This document shows, one piece after another, positions 6,809 to 12,941 of a stretch of 21,612 nt of DNA. A program made the translations under genes and the position numbers. The stretch is taken from positions 1 through 21,612 of the forward strand of contig CAIJMQ010000022.1 of the NCBI GenBank assembly GCA_903821905.1, read 5' to 3'. Source of the DNA: an uncultured bacterium. Lineage in GTDB: Bacteria > CAIJMQ01. The notes beneath the pieces were generated by a model that saw nothing but the letters and a program-made list of their open reading frames with translations, was not told the DNA's origin and ran no database searches. The number at the start of each line of letters is the position of its first letter. Position 1 is the first letter of the stretch.

Positions 6809-7105
6809 TTACGCATGAAATCCCATTTTGCCTTTTGGTTCTTCAGATGCTTGGATGACACCGAATTTTGCTTCATATTTACCAATATTATCCTGTAATG
6901 CTTTTATTATTCTTTTCATATGTCCGGGGCTGATGATTACTCTTGAAGTTACGGTTCCCACCGGCGGGACAATCATCAAAAAGTCCATCACAAATTCTTC
7001 TTTGGTATGCATAACCAACATATTGTTGGAATATGAGCCGCTCTGCAGTTCTGGTGGACAAGTAACTTTTATTTCTTTTGGTTGTTCCCCTTGACCGTTT
7101 GCCAT
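6809..7105 (-). CDS. DUF3467 family protein
   Basis: 98 residues with an excellent AAAGGAGG Shine-Dalgarno site before the ATG. The core fits DUF3467: a strand pair around NNMLVMHTKEEFVMDF, then TSRVIISPGHMKRIIKALQDNIGKYEAKFG, the most conserved part of the family. Members are small cytoplasmic proteins of unknown function. Two extensions are unusual: the first nine residues (MANGQGEQP) resemble the start of the upstream membrane protein (MTNSQEEQP) at the DNA level, and the last eleven (EEPKGKMGFHA) equal the end of the RDD protein. This gene is therefore the likely source of both duplicated ends. Confidence 0.9.
   Translation of the reverse strand: MANGQGEQPKEIKVTCPPELQSGSYSNNMLVMHTKEEFVMDFLMIVPPVGTVTSRVIISPGHMKRIIKALQDNIGKYEAKFGVIQASEEPKGKMGFHA
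6811..6823. repeat. 13-bp direct repeat, right copy
   Basis: ACGCATGAAATCC, identical to 5925-5937. It covers the end of the DUF3467 gene, including the last codons and most of the stop. The 873 bases between the copies hold only the GC-rich lipoprotein gene and its leader. Confidence 0.9.
6813..6844 (-). repeat. 32-bp repeat, copy 2 (3' end of the DUF3467 gene)
   Basis: Identical to 5301-5332 and encodes the same C-terminal residues EEPKGKMGFHA in the same frame. Flanking bases differ at once upstream in each gene (VIQAS here, LKEQ in the RDD gene). Confidence 0.95.
7078..7105 (-). repeat. 28-bp gene-start repeat, copy 1 (DUF3467 gene)
   Basis: The first nine codons (MANGQGEQP) match 7448-7475 at 24 of 28 bases. 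All four differences are A/G transitions. Similarity ends at the next codon. Confidence 0.85.
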
Positions 7106-7130
7106 TTAAACCTCCTTTAATTTAGTGAAA

Positions 7131-7475
7131 TTACATAACAATTATGAAACAAGCAAGTGCCAAGAGAGCAAAGGGAAGAGCTATATATCCTGCCCATTTT
7201 GGTTTGCCTCTAAATGATAGTACAGCCCATATACATGACAAAATTGCAAAAATCCGATAAATTAAAAGGTGAGAAAGAACTGATTCAGCAACTAAAGCAG
7301 TTTCGTGGATCCTCTCATCTGGGTATAATGATGCTAAGCGGGTGCAAATTTGCCAGTGAACAGTACTATATATTGACAACAAGTAAACACAAATAAAAGC
7401 AAAGAAAATACTTGTGAGCACATAAGGCCATGCTGATTTTCTAGATATTGGTTGTTCTTCTTGACTGTTTGTCAT
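7131..7475 (-). CDS. Three-helix membrane protein of unknown function
   Basis: 114 residues with a polar start (MTNSQEEQPISRK) followed by three hydrophobic segments at about residues 17-37, 66-87 and 93-113. I recognise no family. The ATG directly follows the TAA of the upstream lipoprotein gene with no gap (TAAATG), so translation is probably coupled. The N-terminal nine codons are near-identical in DNA to those of the DUF3467 gene just downstream, although the rest of the two proteins is unrelated. Confidence 0.75.
   Translation of the reverse strand: MTNSQEEQPISRKSAWPYVLTSIFFAFICVYLLSIYSTVHWQICTRLASLYPDERIHETALVAESVLSHLLIYRIFAILSCIWAVLSFRGKPKWAGYIALPFALLALACFIIVM
7448..7475 (-). repeat. 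28-bp gene-start repeat, copy 2 (membrane-protein gene)
   Basis: First nine codons of the 114-residue membrane protein, matching the start of the DUF3467 gene at 24 of 28 bases. Confidence 0.85.
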
Positions 7476-7865
7476 TTAATGTTTATCAGGTATTTCGACT
7501 CTGACTGTTGAAATCCGTGTGTTAGAGCTAGTAATCAAGCCGCCAACCGGCGTTTCTTCATTTGGATTGATTTTTAGCTGTGTATTTATAGATGATACTT
7601 TACCTTCTTTATTTCTATTTTCATACTTAAGTTGTAGAGCGAGGAAGCCGTCTTTCTCGTCAGTCAATTTTCCAGACAGTATACGCTTTGACTGTTTGGT
7701 GCCCATGATTTTGTTGAAAGTTCCGTCAGGTTTGATATCTGCTATTGTTGTAATAGAACCTGTTGGAGATGATTCGGTTAGAATAACACGACGTGAAGGA
7801 ATAGAGGCACATCCGCAGATGAGAACAACCAAGAGAACGACAATTAAAAGGTTCTTAAATTTCAT
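7476..7865 (-). CDS. Small lipoprotein of unknown function
   Basis: 129 residues. The signal peptide has a basic start, a long Leu/Val core and the lipobox ICGC (predicted lipidated Cys19). The mature part is polar and beta-prone, with repeated short strands (GSITTIADIKPDGTFNKI, GFLALQLKYENRN, STVRVEIPDKH) and no cysteines. I recognise no family. It is 17 bases behind the upstream membrane-protein gene and directly abuts the next one, so it is an internal operon gene. It would sit in the periplasm, anchored to the inner or outer membrane. Confidence 0.8.
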   Translation of the reverse strand: MKFKNLLIVVLLVVLICGCASIPSRRVILTESSPTGSITTIADIKPDGTFNKIMGTKQSKRILSGKLTDEKDGFLALQLKYENRNKEGKVSSINTQLKINPNEETPVGGLITSSNTRISTVRVEIPDKH

Positions 7866-7882
7866 AATTATTTAGGTTGGGG

Positions 7883-8395
7883 TTATTTAGTAATCGTATT
7901 TATAAAATTTGCAATTGATTCGCTTTTCCGAATTAACAGTGCAGCTACTATAAGTGTTACTACAGGATTTGCCATATCTTTCCACAAAAAGCGTTCGATA
8001 GAATATTGTGGATTTTGTATTACGATTATCACAGTGAGTTGTACAATAGCTCGTATGCCAGATGATATTAAGTAATATAAGCCAATAATTTGAATCCAAA
8101 AAGCTACTCTACCATAACAAGGCACTGAATCTGCGGGCAAAACTTCCTGTTGTTCTGTTTTCCCAATAAGCATGTTAAGTATTTTTTCTCGTCTAAAAAG
8201 GAAAAGGGCAGAAAGTGCAAGAGGGATTAATAAGTACAGCCACATCATAAAGATATAGACCCCTTTTTGGACAAACTGGTCTTGTGGCATAAAGAAAATT
8301 TGCCATGTTGTGGCTATCATAGATTGGATGAAATACATAAGAAAATAAATGCCGAAAATAATGAGTACGATATCAAGAACTTGTCTTTTATTCAT
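7883..8395 (-). CDS. Four-helix membrane protein of unknown function
   Basis: 170 residues with a good GGAGG Shine-Dalgarno site before the ATG at 8395. Hydrophobic segments lie at about residues 8-28, 44-66, 97-124 and 141-157, with a charged cytoplasmic loop (FRREKILNMLIGKTEQQEV) after the second helix. I recognise no family. It follows the DUF3795 gene after 15 bases and precedes the small lipoprotein gene by 17, so the three are very likely co-transcribed. Confidence 0.78.
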   Translation of the reverse strand: MNKRQVLDIVLIIFGIYFLMYFIQSMIATTWQIFFMPQDQFVQKGVYIFMMWLYLLIPLALSALFLFRREKILNMLIGKTEQQEVLPADSVPCYGRVAFWIQIIGLYYLISSGIRAIVQLTVIIVIQNPQYSIERFLWKDMANPVVTLIVAALLIRKSESIANFINTITK

Positions 8396-8410
8396 AACTT
8401 CCTCCTATTC

Positions 8411-8878
8411 TTATTTATCCGCTATTTCATAAGGATAACGCCGGATATCAACATAACAGAAACCTGTTTTTGCGCGTTCTTTCTGTTCTTTGACCCATTT
8501 ATCTATACCGATTTCTTTCATACGCTGTCCGTCAGCTAATAGAGTAGGGTAGCCCTTGGCAATGCCGTTTATTCTCTTGCACGGATATTCTTTGCAGAAT
8601 ACGCAGATGTCTATACCTTTTTTAACGGCGCATTTACGGATTCCACAAAATGGGGGGCCGCATCTGCCGTCGCGACAGCTACCTGAGTGCTCTGATTTTG
8701 TTAACCCTTTAAGGAATTTCCAGAATTCCGTGAAATCGGGAATCTCTTTTCCCCAATATTCATATCCCTCTTTTTTCATAATATCCTGCAGTTCTTTTGC
8801 TCTTTTGGGGATACGGTTCTTTTGGGAACAAAGCCCGCAGTATAAACCACAATAGGTTATAAGTTTGAGGTTTGGCAT
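8411..8878 (-). CDS. Cys-rich DUF3795 family protein
   Basis: 155 residues from the ATG at 8878, chosen because AAGGAG lies at the right distance; an upstream in-frame ATG adds eleven basic residues without a ribosome site. The protein begins with the family pattern YCGLYCGLC (C10, C14, C17) and has a central cluster C68, C73, C78, C83 followed by ICVFCKEYPC (C92, C95, C100); C141 is extra. The spacing suggests zinc or an iron-sulfur cluster. DUF3795 proteins are cytoplasmic, common in anaerobes and archaea, and of unknown function. Confidence 0.88.
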   Translation of the reverse strand: MPNLKLITYCGLYCGLCSQKNRIPKRAKELQDIMKKEGYEYWGKEIPDFTEFWKFLKGLTKSEHSGSCRDGRCGPPFCGIRKCAVKKGIDICVFCKEYPCKRINGIAKGYPTLLADGQRMKEIGIDKWVKEQKERAKTGFCYVDIRRYPYEIADK

Positions 8879-8900
8879 TTTATTCTCCTTTTTTCTCTTT

Positions 8901-9152
8901 TCATATTTCATCTTCGTTGCCTTGTGTTAAAGATTTCATTAAACGCGGAATTGGTGGTTTCTGAGAAGACATAGGTCTATGAAATATCTTGAACCTTAAC
9001 CAATAAAATTGTCCGGCCAAAATAGCAAATAAACCAATAGGAATGAAAATAAAAAGGATTACCAATAATGAGATAGATAAAATGATGGGTATAAGTAGTG
9101 CAAGAAGAATAAAATGCCAAAAAGAAAAATCCCCAAACACTTTTATTCTCAT
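8901..9152 (-). CDS. Small two-helix membrane protein
   Basis: 83 residues. A nearly continuous hydrophobic stretch (about residues 11-50) probably forms a helical hairpin, followed by a basic, proline-containing cytoplasmic tail ending NEDEI. I recognise no family. It is the first gene of the membrane-protein operon, 22 bases before the DUF3795 gene, with a plausible promoter just upstream. The ATG has only a weak ribosome site. A second open frame across the same bases lacks a start region. Confidence 0.65.
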   Translation of the reverse strand: MRIKVFGDFSFWHFILLALLIPIILSISLLVILFIFIPIGLFAILAGQFYWLRFKIFHRPMSSQKPPIPRLMKSLTQGNEDEI

Positions 9153-9172
9153 AACTATTCAGAGTCAAGAGA

Positions 9173-9202
9173 ATAATACAGTATTTGGGGAAGGTTATGC
9201 AA
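9173..9202 (-). promoter_or_regulatory. Possible promoter of the membrane-protein operon
   Basis: On the minus strand, TTGCAT (9202-9197), an 18-base spacer and TATTAT (9178-9173), giving a leader of about 14 bases before the ATG at 9152. It lies immediately after the stop of the secreted-protein gene. Confidence 0.45.
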
Positions 9203-9210
9203 CCCGGATA

Positions 9211-9696
9211 TTAATTAGCTGTTTTGTCGTAAACACTCACAGCTTTCATCTCTCCCTTAGATGTTTTTTGTGCTGATTCAATTGAAAGAGAGTTTCCGCC
9301 TTCCGACAGTTTCCATGTTTCTACTTTAGTGATTTCCGTTTTATTCCCGTTTCTTTCGAGTACAGTTGTTGAAGAAATAGTTATACTCTTTCCATCTGCG
9401 AACAAATTTGCAGTTATTTTTTTCAACATCCCATTAGTTGTGTTTTCCTTTGTCTGCCCATCAAGAGTAAAATTCTCTGTGAGTTTGATATCTTTTCCGT
9501 CCGGTCCCACTAAAACTTTTTGAACTGATAGATTGTTTCCGTTTCGAGTGATTATTAACTCTTTAGCTGAATTTCCTTTCTCATTATTCTTATTCAAAGA
9601 CCATTTACCCGAAAAATTTCCCTTGCTGTCTTGTGCAAATGCAACGGAAGAGACAACTAGAAGAGCCACCAACATCAAACTTACTAAAACTCGCAT
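9211..9696 (-). CDS. Secreted lipocalin-like protein, paralogue A
   Basis: 161 residues with a GGAGG Shine-Dalgarno site six bases before the ATG. The signal peptide ends VAFA before QDSKG (cleavage after about residue 22). The mature part is polar with alternating strands: NFSGKWSLN, ELIITRNGNNLSVQK, ENFTLDGQ, LFADGKSITIS, VETWKLSEGGNSLSIE and VYDKTAN. This looks like a small periplasmic beta-barrel or beta-sandwich. It is clearly paralogous to the protein encoded at 10933-11418, sharing FSGKW, the FTLDGK-type turn, ADGK and a C-terminal VYD. The function is unknown. Confidence 0.82.
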   Translation of the reverse strand: MRVLVSLMLVALLVVSSVAFAQDSKGNFSGKWSLNKNNEKGNSAKELIITRNGNNLSVQKVLVGPDGKDIKLTENFTLDGQTKENTTNGMLKKITANLFADGKSITISSTTVLERNGNKTEITKVETWKLSEGGNSLSIESAQKTSKGEMKAVSVYDKTAN

Positions 9697-9738
9697 ATTA
9701 GCCTCCTTTTTATTTGGTTAGATAAAAAATTACACCCT

Positions 9739-9766
9739 AGTTTACATCTTTAAATGTAATTGTCAA
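9739..9766 (-). promoter_or_regulatory. Promoter of the secreted-protein gene, overlapping an inverted repeat
   Basis: On the minus strand, a perfect TTGACA (9766-9761), a 16-base spacer and TAAACT (9744-9739). The spacer contains TTACAT/ATGTAA arms (9742-9747 with 9754-9759), and an alternative pairing AATTACA/TGTAATT (9728-9734 with 9755-9761) is followed on the minus strand by six T. This could be an operator, or a weak terminator for readthrough from the flavoprotein gene. Confidence 0.5.
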
Positions 9767-9769
9767 GCA

Positions 9770-10936
9770 TTATACAAGTTGACCGGTGCAATATCCCGAT
9801 GCCCAAGCCCAGTGAAGATTGAATCCGCCTAACTGGCCTGTTACGTCTAAGACTTCACCGACAAAATAGAGCCCTTTTACCTTGTGGGATTCAAAGGTTT
9901 TGGAAGATAGTTCTTTGGTATCAACTCCGCCTTTAGTTACTTCAGCTATCTTATAACCTTCCGTGCCTGAAGGAATTGTGCGCCATTTATGAAAGACTTG
10001 AGCAGTCTTGTTGATTTCTTTTTGGTTGTATTGATTTACCGGCTTGTTAGGACAATATAACTCCAACCATTTTTGAACAAGGCGTTTTGGTAATAGTTCG
10101 CCTATTAAGGTTTTTAATTCTGCTTTCGGTTTTTCTTTCTGCCATTTATTCATTGTTTTAACTAAATCAATGTCTGGCAAGAGATTAATAACAATCTCTT
10201 CTCCTTTATTCCAGTAGTTTGAAATTTGGAGTATTGCAGGTCCGCTTAATCCTTTATGAGTGAAGAGGATGGATTCTCTGAAAGATTTTTTATTGCAGGA
10301 AACAAGTGTTTCTACAGAGATACCGGCTAAATCACGAAAGTGTTTATTATCAAAAACAAGAGGAACTAAAGCTGGGGAGGTGGGGATAATGTTCAGTCCG
10401 AATTGTTTGGCAATGTCATATCCAAAACCCGAAGCCCCGATTTCAGGCATTGATAAACCACCGGTTGCTATAACCAAAGATTCTGCCGAATAGTCTCCTA
10501 AATTGGTGTTTATGAGGAAATACTCTTCTTTTTGTATGTTTTTTATTTCACAGTTAGTTTTAATCTCAGCTTTTCCTATCTCGCATTCTTTCAATAATAG
10601 ATTTACAATCTCTTTGGCTTCTTTGTTACAGAAGAGTTGACCTGCTTTTTTCTCATTGTAAGGTATGCCATACTTTTCAAGTAATGAAAGGAAAATATCT
10701 GGAGTAAATCGGCTCAATGCTGATTTGCAGAAATTTGGGTTATTGGATGTGTAATTGTCTGATTGGACCCAGAGGTTTGTAAAGTTGCAGTGTCTCCCGC
10801 CTGAAACAAGGATTTTATTGCCGACCTGGTCAGATTGGTCTAAAAGCAGGACTTTTTTCCCTCTTTGTCCCGCTGTCAAAGCACACATCAACCCTGCTGC
10901 ACCGCCGCCAATTATTATAACCTGATAATGTTTCAT
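9770..10936 (-). CDS. BaiN/HI0933-family FAD-dependent flavoprotein
   Basis: 388 residues. The N-terminal FAD-binding Rossmann motif is GGGAAG (residues 10-15). It is followed by the family hallmark region, here SGGRHCNFTN instead of the common SGGGRCN-x-TN, then VIATGGLSMPEIGASGFGYDIA, and the C-terminal FAD-contact region GLYFVGEVLDVTGQLGGFNLHWAWASGY. Family members are cytoplasmic flavoproteins annotated as NAD(P)/FAD-dependent oxidoreductases; the BaiN group is linked to bile-acid dehydroxylation, but most members have no known substrate. Its ATG overlaps the stop of the upstream paralogue gene (ATGA), so translation is coupled. Confidence 0.93.
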   Translation of the reverse strand: MKHYQVIIIGGGAAGLMCALTAGQRGKKVLLLDQSDQVGNKILVSGGRHCNFTNLWVQSDNYTSNNPNFCKSALSRFTPDIFLSLLEKYGIPYNEKKAGQLFCNKEAKEIVNLLLKECEIGKAEIKTNCEIKNIQKEEYFLINTNLGDYSAESLVIATGGLSMPEIGASGFGYDIAKQFGLNIIPTSPALVPLVFDNKHFRDLAGISVETLVSCNKKSFRESILFTHKGLSGPAILQISNYWNKGEEIVINLLPDIDLVKTMNKWQKEKPKAELKTLIGELLPKRLVQKWLELYCPNKPVNQYNQKEINKTAQVFHKWRTIPSGTEGYKIAEVTKGGVDTKELSSKTFESHKVKGLYFVGEVLDVTGQLGGFNLHWAWASGYCTGQLV

Positions 10937-11418
10937 TTTTTTCTATCATAAACATCATTGGAATTTCGGGTGCCTTTAGCGGATTGAGAGGAATAATTAA
11001 CCGAAAGAGATTTTCCGTCTTCTGAGAGTTCCCATATTTCGATAGTTGTTCTAATATCATTTTGCGCAAAAATACTCATATAAGAAATTGTCATTTTTTT
11101 ACCATCTGCAGACCAACTTACAGCTGATTTTGTTGGTTTTCCAGATATTACACTGTCTTTTACTTTACCATCCAATGTAAATTTTTCAGTGATAATTCCC
11201 GACCCTGAAAATTTTTGTGAAATTCTATCGATTATTAAATCATTTCCTTCTTGACGGACATTTAGTTCTTTCTGAGCAGATGTTCTGTGCCCTTCATATA
11301 AACTTTTATCACTGTTTAAAACCCATTTGCCTGAGAAATTTACTTTTTCAGTTCCCGCAAATGTAATAATAGAGATAGAAATTAAGATAACCAAAATTAA
11401 AGCTGTTAAAAATCGCAT
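10933..11418 (-). CDS. Secreted lipocalin-like protein, paralogue B
   Basis: 161 residues, the same length as its paralogue at 9211-9696. The signal peptide ends ITFA before GTEKVN. The mature part repeats the same series of elements: NFSGKWVLN, KELNVRQEGNDLIID, EKFTLDGKVKDS, WSADGKKMTIS, IEIWELSEDGKSLSV and NDVYDRKK. The ATG has AGGAG at a suitable distance. The 4-base overlap with the flavoprotein gene places both in one transcript. A periplasmic location is likely and the function is unknown. Confidence 0.82.
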   Translation of the reverse strand: MRFLTALILVILISISIITFAGTEKVNFSGKWVLNSDKSLYEGHRTSAQKELNVRQEGNDLIIDRISQKFSGSGIITEKFTLDGKVKDSVISGKPTKSAVSWSADGKKMTISYMSIFAQNDIRTTIEIWELSEDGKSLSVNYSSQSAKGTRNSNDVYDRKK

Positions 11419-11453
11419 ATTAGATCTCCTGACTTTTAAGTTTATTTAATTGC

Positions 11454-11482
11454 AGGTTATCCCACGACATAATAAAAGTCAA
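11454..11482 (-). promoter_or_regulatory. Possible promoter of paralogue B and the flavoprotein gene
   Basis: On the minus strand, TTGACT (11482-11477), a 17-base spacer and the weak -10 TAACCT (11459-11454). The position is right for the gene starting at 11418. I could not find a convincing promoter for the divergent rsmD in the same gap. Confidence 0.35.
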
Positions 11483-11540
11483 ATTAATAGAAGGCATGGA
11501 TTATGATAAATTTTTTTAGAAAGTGTAAAATAAAAAGAAC

Positions 11541-12113
11541 ATGAGAATATCCAGCGGTGAAAAGAAGGGGAGAGAATTAAAATGCAGTAAACCTTCTCCT
11601 TTACTCAGGCCGATTACCGATAAGATAAAAAATGCTATTTTTTCTATACTTTTTGACAGGGTGATAGACGCTGAAATTCTGGATATGTTTGCAGGTACGG
11701 GAATATTTGGCTTTGAAGCATTATCCAGAGGAGCTAAAGATGTTACGTTTGTGGACAAGAGTTATCAGAATATCAAACTTATAAGAGAGAACGCGCAAAA
11801 TCTTCAGCTTGATAAGCAAATAATCGTAGTTAGTAGGGATTTTAAAGAAGCAATAGAGTACATGGAGAAGATGAAGAAATCCTTTTCGATTATATTCATA
11901 GATCCGCCTTACAATTCAGATTTTGCTGAGCAAACTATAACTCATCCTTCTTTTCCATTATTAATTAAACCTGAGAGTTTAATTATAGTGAGAGTACATC
12001 ATAAGACTGAATTACCTTCCTCTTGTAATAATTTAAATCTTACTGATTGCAGGAAATATGGCGAAGCAAAAGTATATTTCTATAAAAATTCTTTACCTGA
12101 GAAAGAAATATAG
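11541..12113 (+). CDS. rsmD: 16S rRNA (guanine966-N2)-methyltransferase RsmD
   Basis: 190 residues, the usual family length. It begins MRISSGEKKGRELK, the standard RsmD start, then LLRPITDKIKNAIFSIL. The S-adenosylmethionine motif is DMFAGTGIFGFEALSRGA (from residue 48), and the N-methyltransferase catalytic motif is DPPY (121-124). The enzyme methylates one guanine of 16S rRNA during 30S assembly in the cytoplasm. There is no clear Shine-Dalgarno site. The usual neighbour coaD is absent: the gene stands alone, convergent with the transporter operon and nine bases from its last stop, with no terminator between them. Confidence 0.95.
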   Translation: MRISSGEKKGRELKCSKPSPLLRPITDKIKNAIFSILFDRVIDAEILDMFAGTGIFGFEALSRGAKDVTFVDKSYQNIKLIRENAQNLQLDKQIIVVSRDFKEAIEYMEKMKKSFSIIFIDPPYNSDFAEQTITHPSFPLLIKPESLIIVRVHHKTELPSSCNNLNLTDCRKYGEAKVYFYKNSLPEKEI

Positions 12114-12122
12114 ATTTGTGAC

Positions 12123-12941
12123 TTAAGATAATTTAAATTCCCACTGCTGATGAAGAATTGGGACATCGTTGATTAATTTTATAGTATAGGGATGTTGGGG
12201 GTTGATTATAACTTTTTCTGGGTCACCCGATTCCACAATTTTACCGTGTTGCATTATAAATACACGGTCACTTACATAGTATGCCAATCCGATGTCATGA
12301 GTGACAAAAATTATTGATGTTCCGTAGACTTCTCTGAGTTTCATGAATAATTTGAGTATATTAGACCGCAGAACTGCATCAATCATTGAAGTTGGCTCAT
12401 CGGCGATTAGTAACTGCGGTTTAATAAGGAATATACGTGCTATCATTATTCTTTGTCTCTGTCCGCCGCTTAACTCAAAAGGATATTTATCCAGAACGTC
12501 TTTTGGATTTATGTTTACTGATTCAAGAGATTCTGTGATTAGTTTATCTTTTTCTCCGCTCTTTAAGTTGCTTCCGAGGATTTTCAGCGAATCTTTTAAA
12601 ATCTTGCTTATAGAAAAAAACTGATTGAAACTGCTGAACGGGTCTTGGAATATTCCTTGAACTTTCTGCCAATATTTAATTCTATTTCTTCCTTGGAAAG
12701 TTCTTATATCTATGCCGTTTAGTTCTATGTTCCCTTCGGTCGGTTTAATTAAGTTTAGAAGCATCTGAGCTGTAGTTGTTTTTCCGCTACCGCTTTGTCC
12801 TACTAAAGATACGATTTCTCCTTTATGAATGTCGAAATTTATGTGGTCAACTGCAATTACCGAATCTTTGCCTGTCCCAAAAATCTTAAGAAGATTTCTT
12901 GCTTTCAGTATTATTTCTTTGTTCTCAGAGGATGAATACAT
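12123..12941 (-). CDS. Opp/Dpp-family ABC transporter ATPase, second subunit (short form)
   Basis: 272 residues. Walker A is GQSGSGKT (48-55), and the signature LSGGQRQR precedes Walker B LLIADEPTS; the D-loop region reads SMID rather than SALD. H-loop and dimer contacts follow in FVTHDIGLAYYVSDRVFIMQHGKIVESGDP. The protein stops soon after HPYTIKLINDVP and so lacks the Cys-containing C-terminal extension of full-length OppF/DppF (about 320 residues). It pairs with the next ATPase to power peptide or oligosaccharide uptake at the inner membrane. Its start overlaps the end of the first ATPase gene by 31 bases, which indicates coupling. Confidence 0.95.
   Translation of the reverse strand: MYSSSENKEIILKARNLLKIFGTGKDSVIAVDHINFDIHKGEIVSLVGQSGSGKTTTAQMLLNLIKPTEGNIELNGIDIRTFQGRNRIKYWQKVQGIFQDPFSSFNQFFSISKILKDSLKILGSNLKSGEKDKLITESLESVNINPKDVLDKYPFELSGGQRQRIMIARIFLIKPQLLIADEPTSMIDAVLRSNILKLFMKLREVYGTSIIFVTHDIGLAYYVSDRVFIMQHGKIVESGDPEKVIINPQHPYTIKLINDVPILHQQWEFKLS

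Noticed and set aside
5938-6810. An insertion sequence or integron cassette carrying the lipoprotein gene.
   Set aside because: No transposase, integrase, terminal inverted repeats or attC-like structure is visible; only the direct repeat supports insertion.
8267-8539. 90-codon plus-strand frame opposite the four-helix membrane protein and DUF3795 genes.
   Set aside because: It spans the well-supported gene junction and ribosome site of the minus-strand genes and has no ribosome site of its own.
8879-8911. Upstream ATG at 8911 as the start of the DUF3795 protein.
   Set aside because: It would overlap the end of the upstream gene and adds only charged residues; AAGGAG is placed for the ATG at 8878.
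12114-12122. A bidirectional terminator between rsmD and the importer operon.
   Set aside because: The nine-base gap holds no inverted repeat or T-run.
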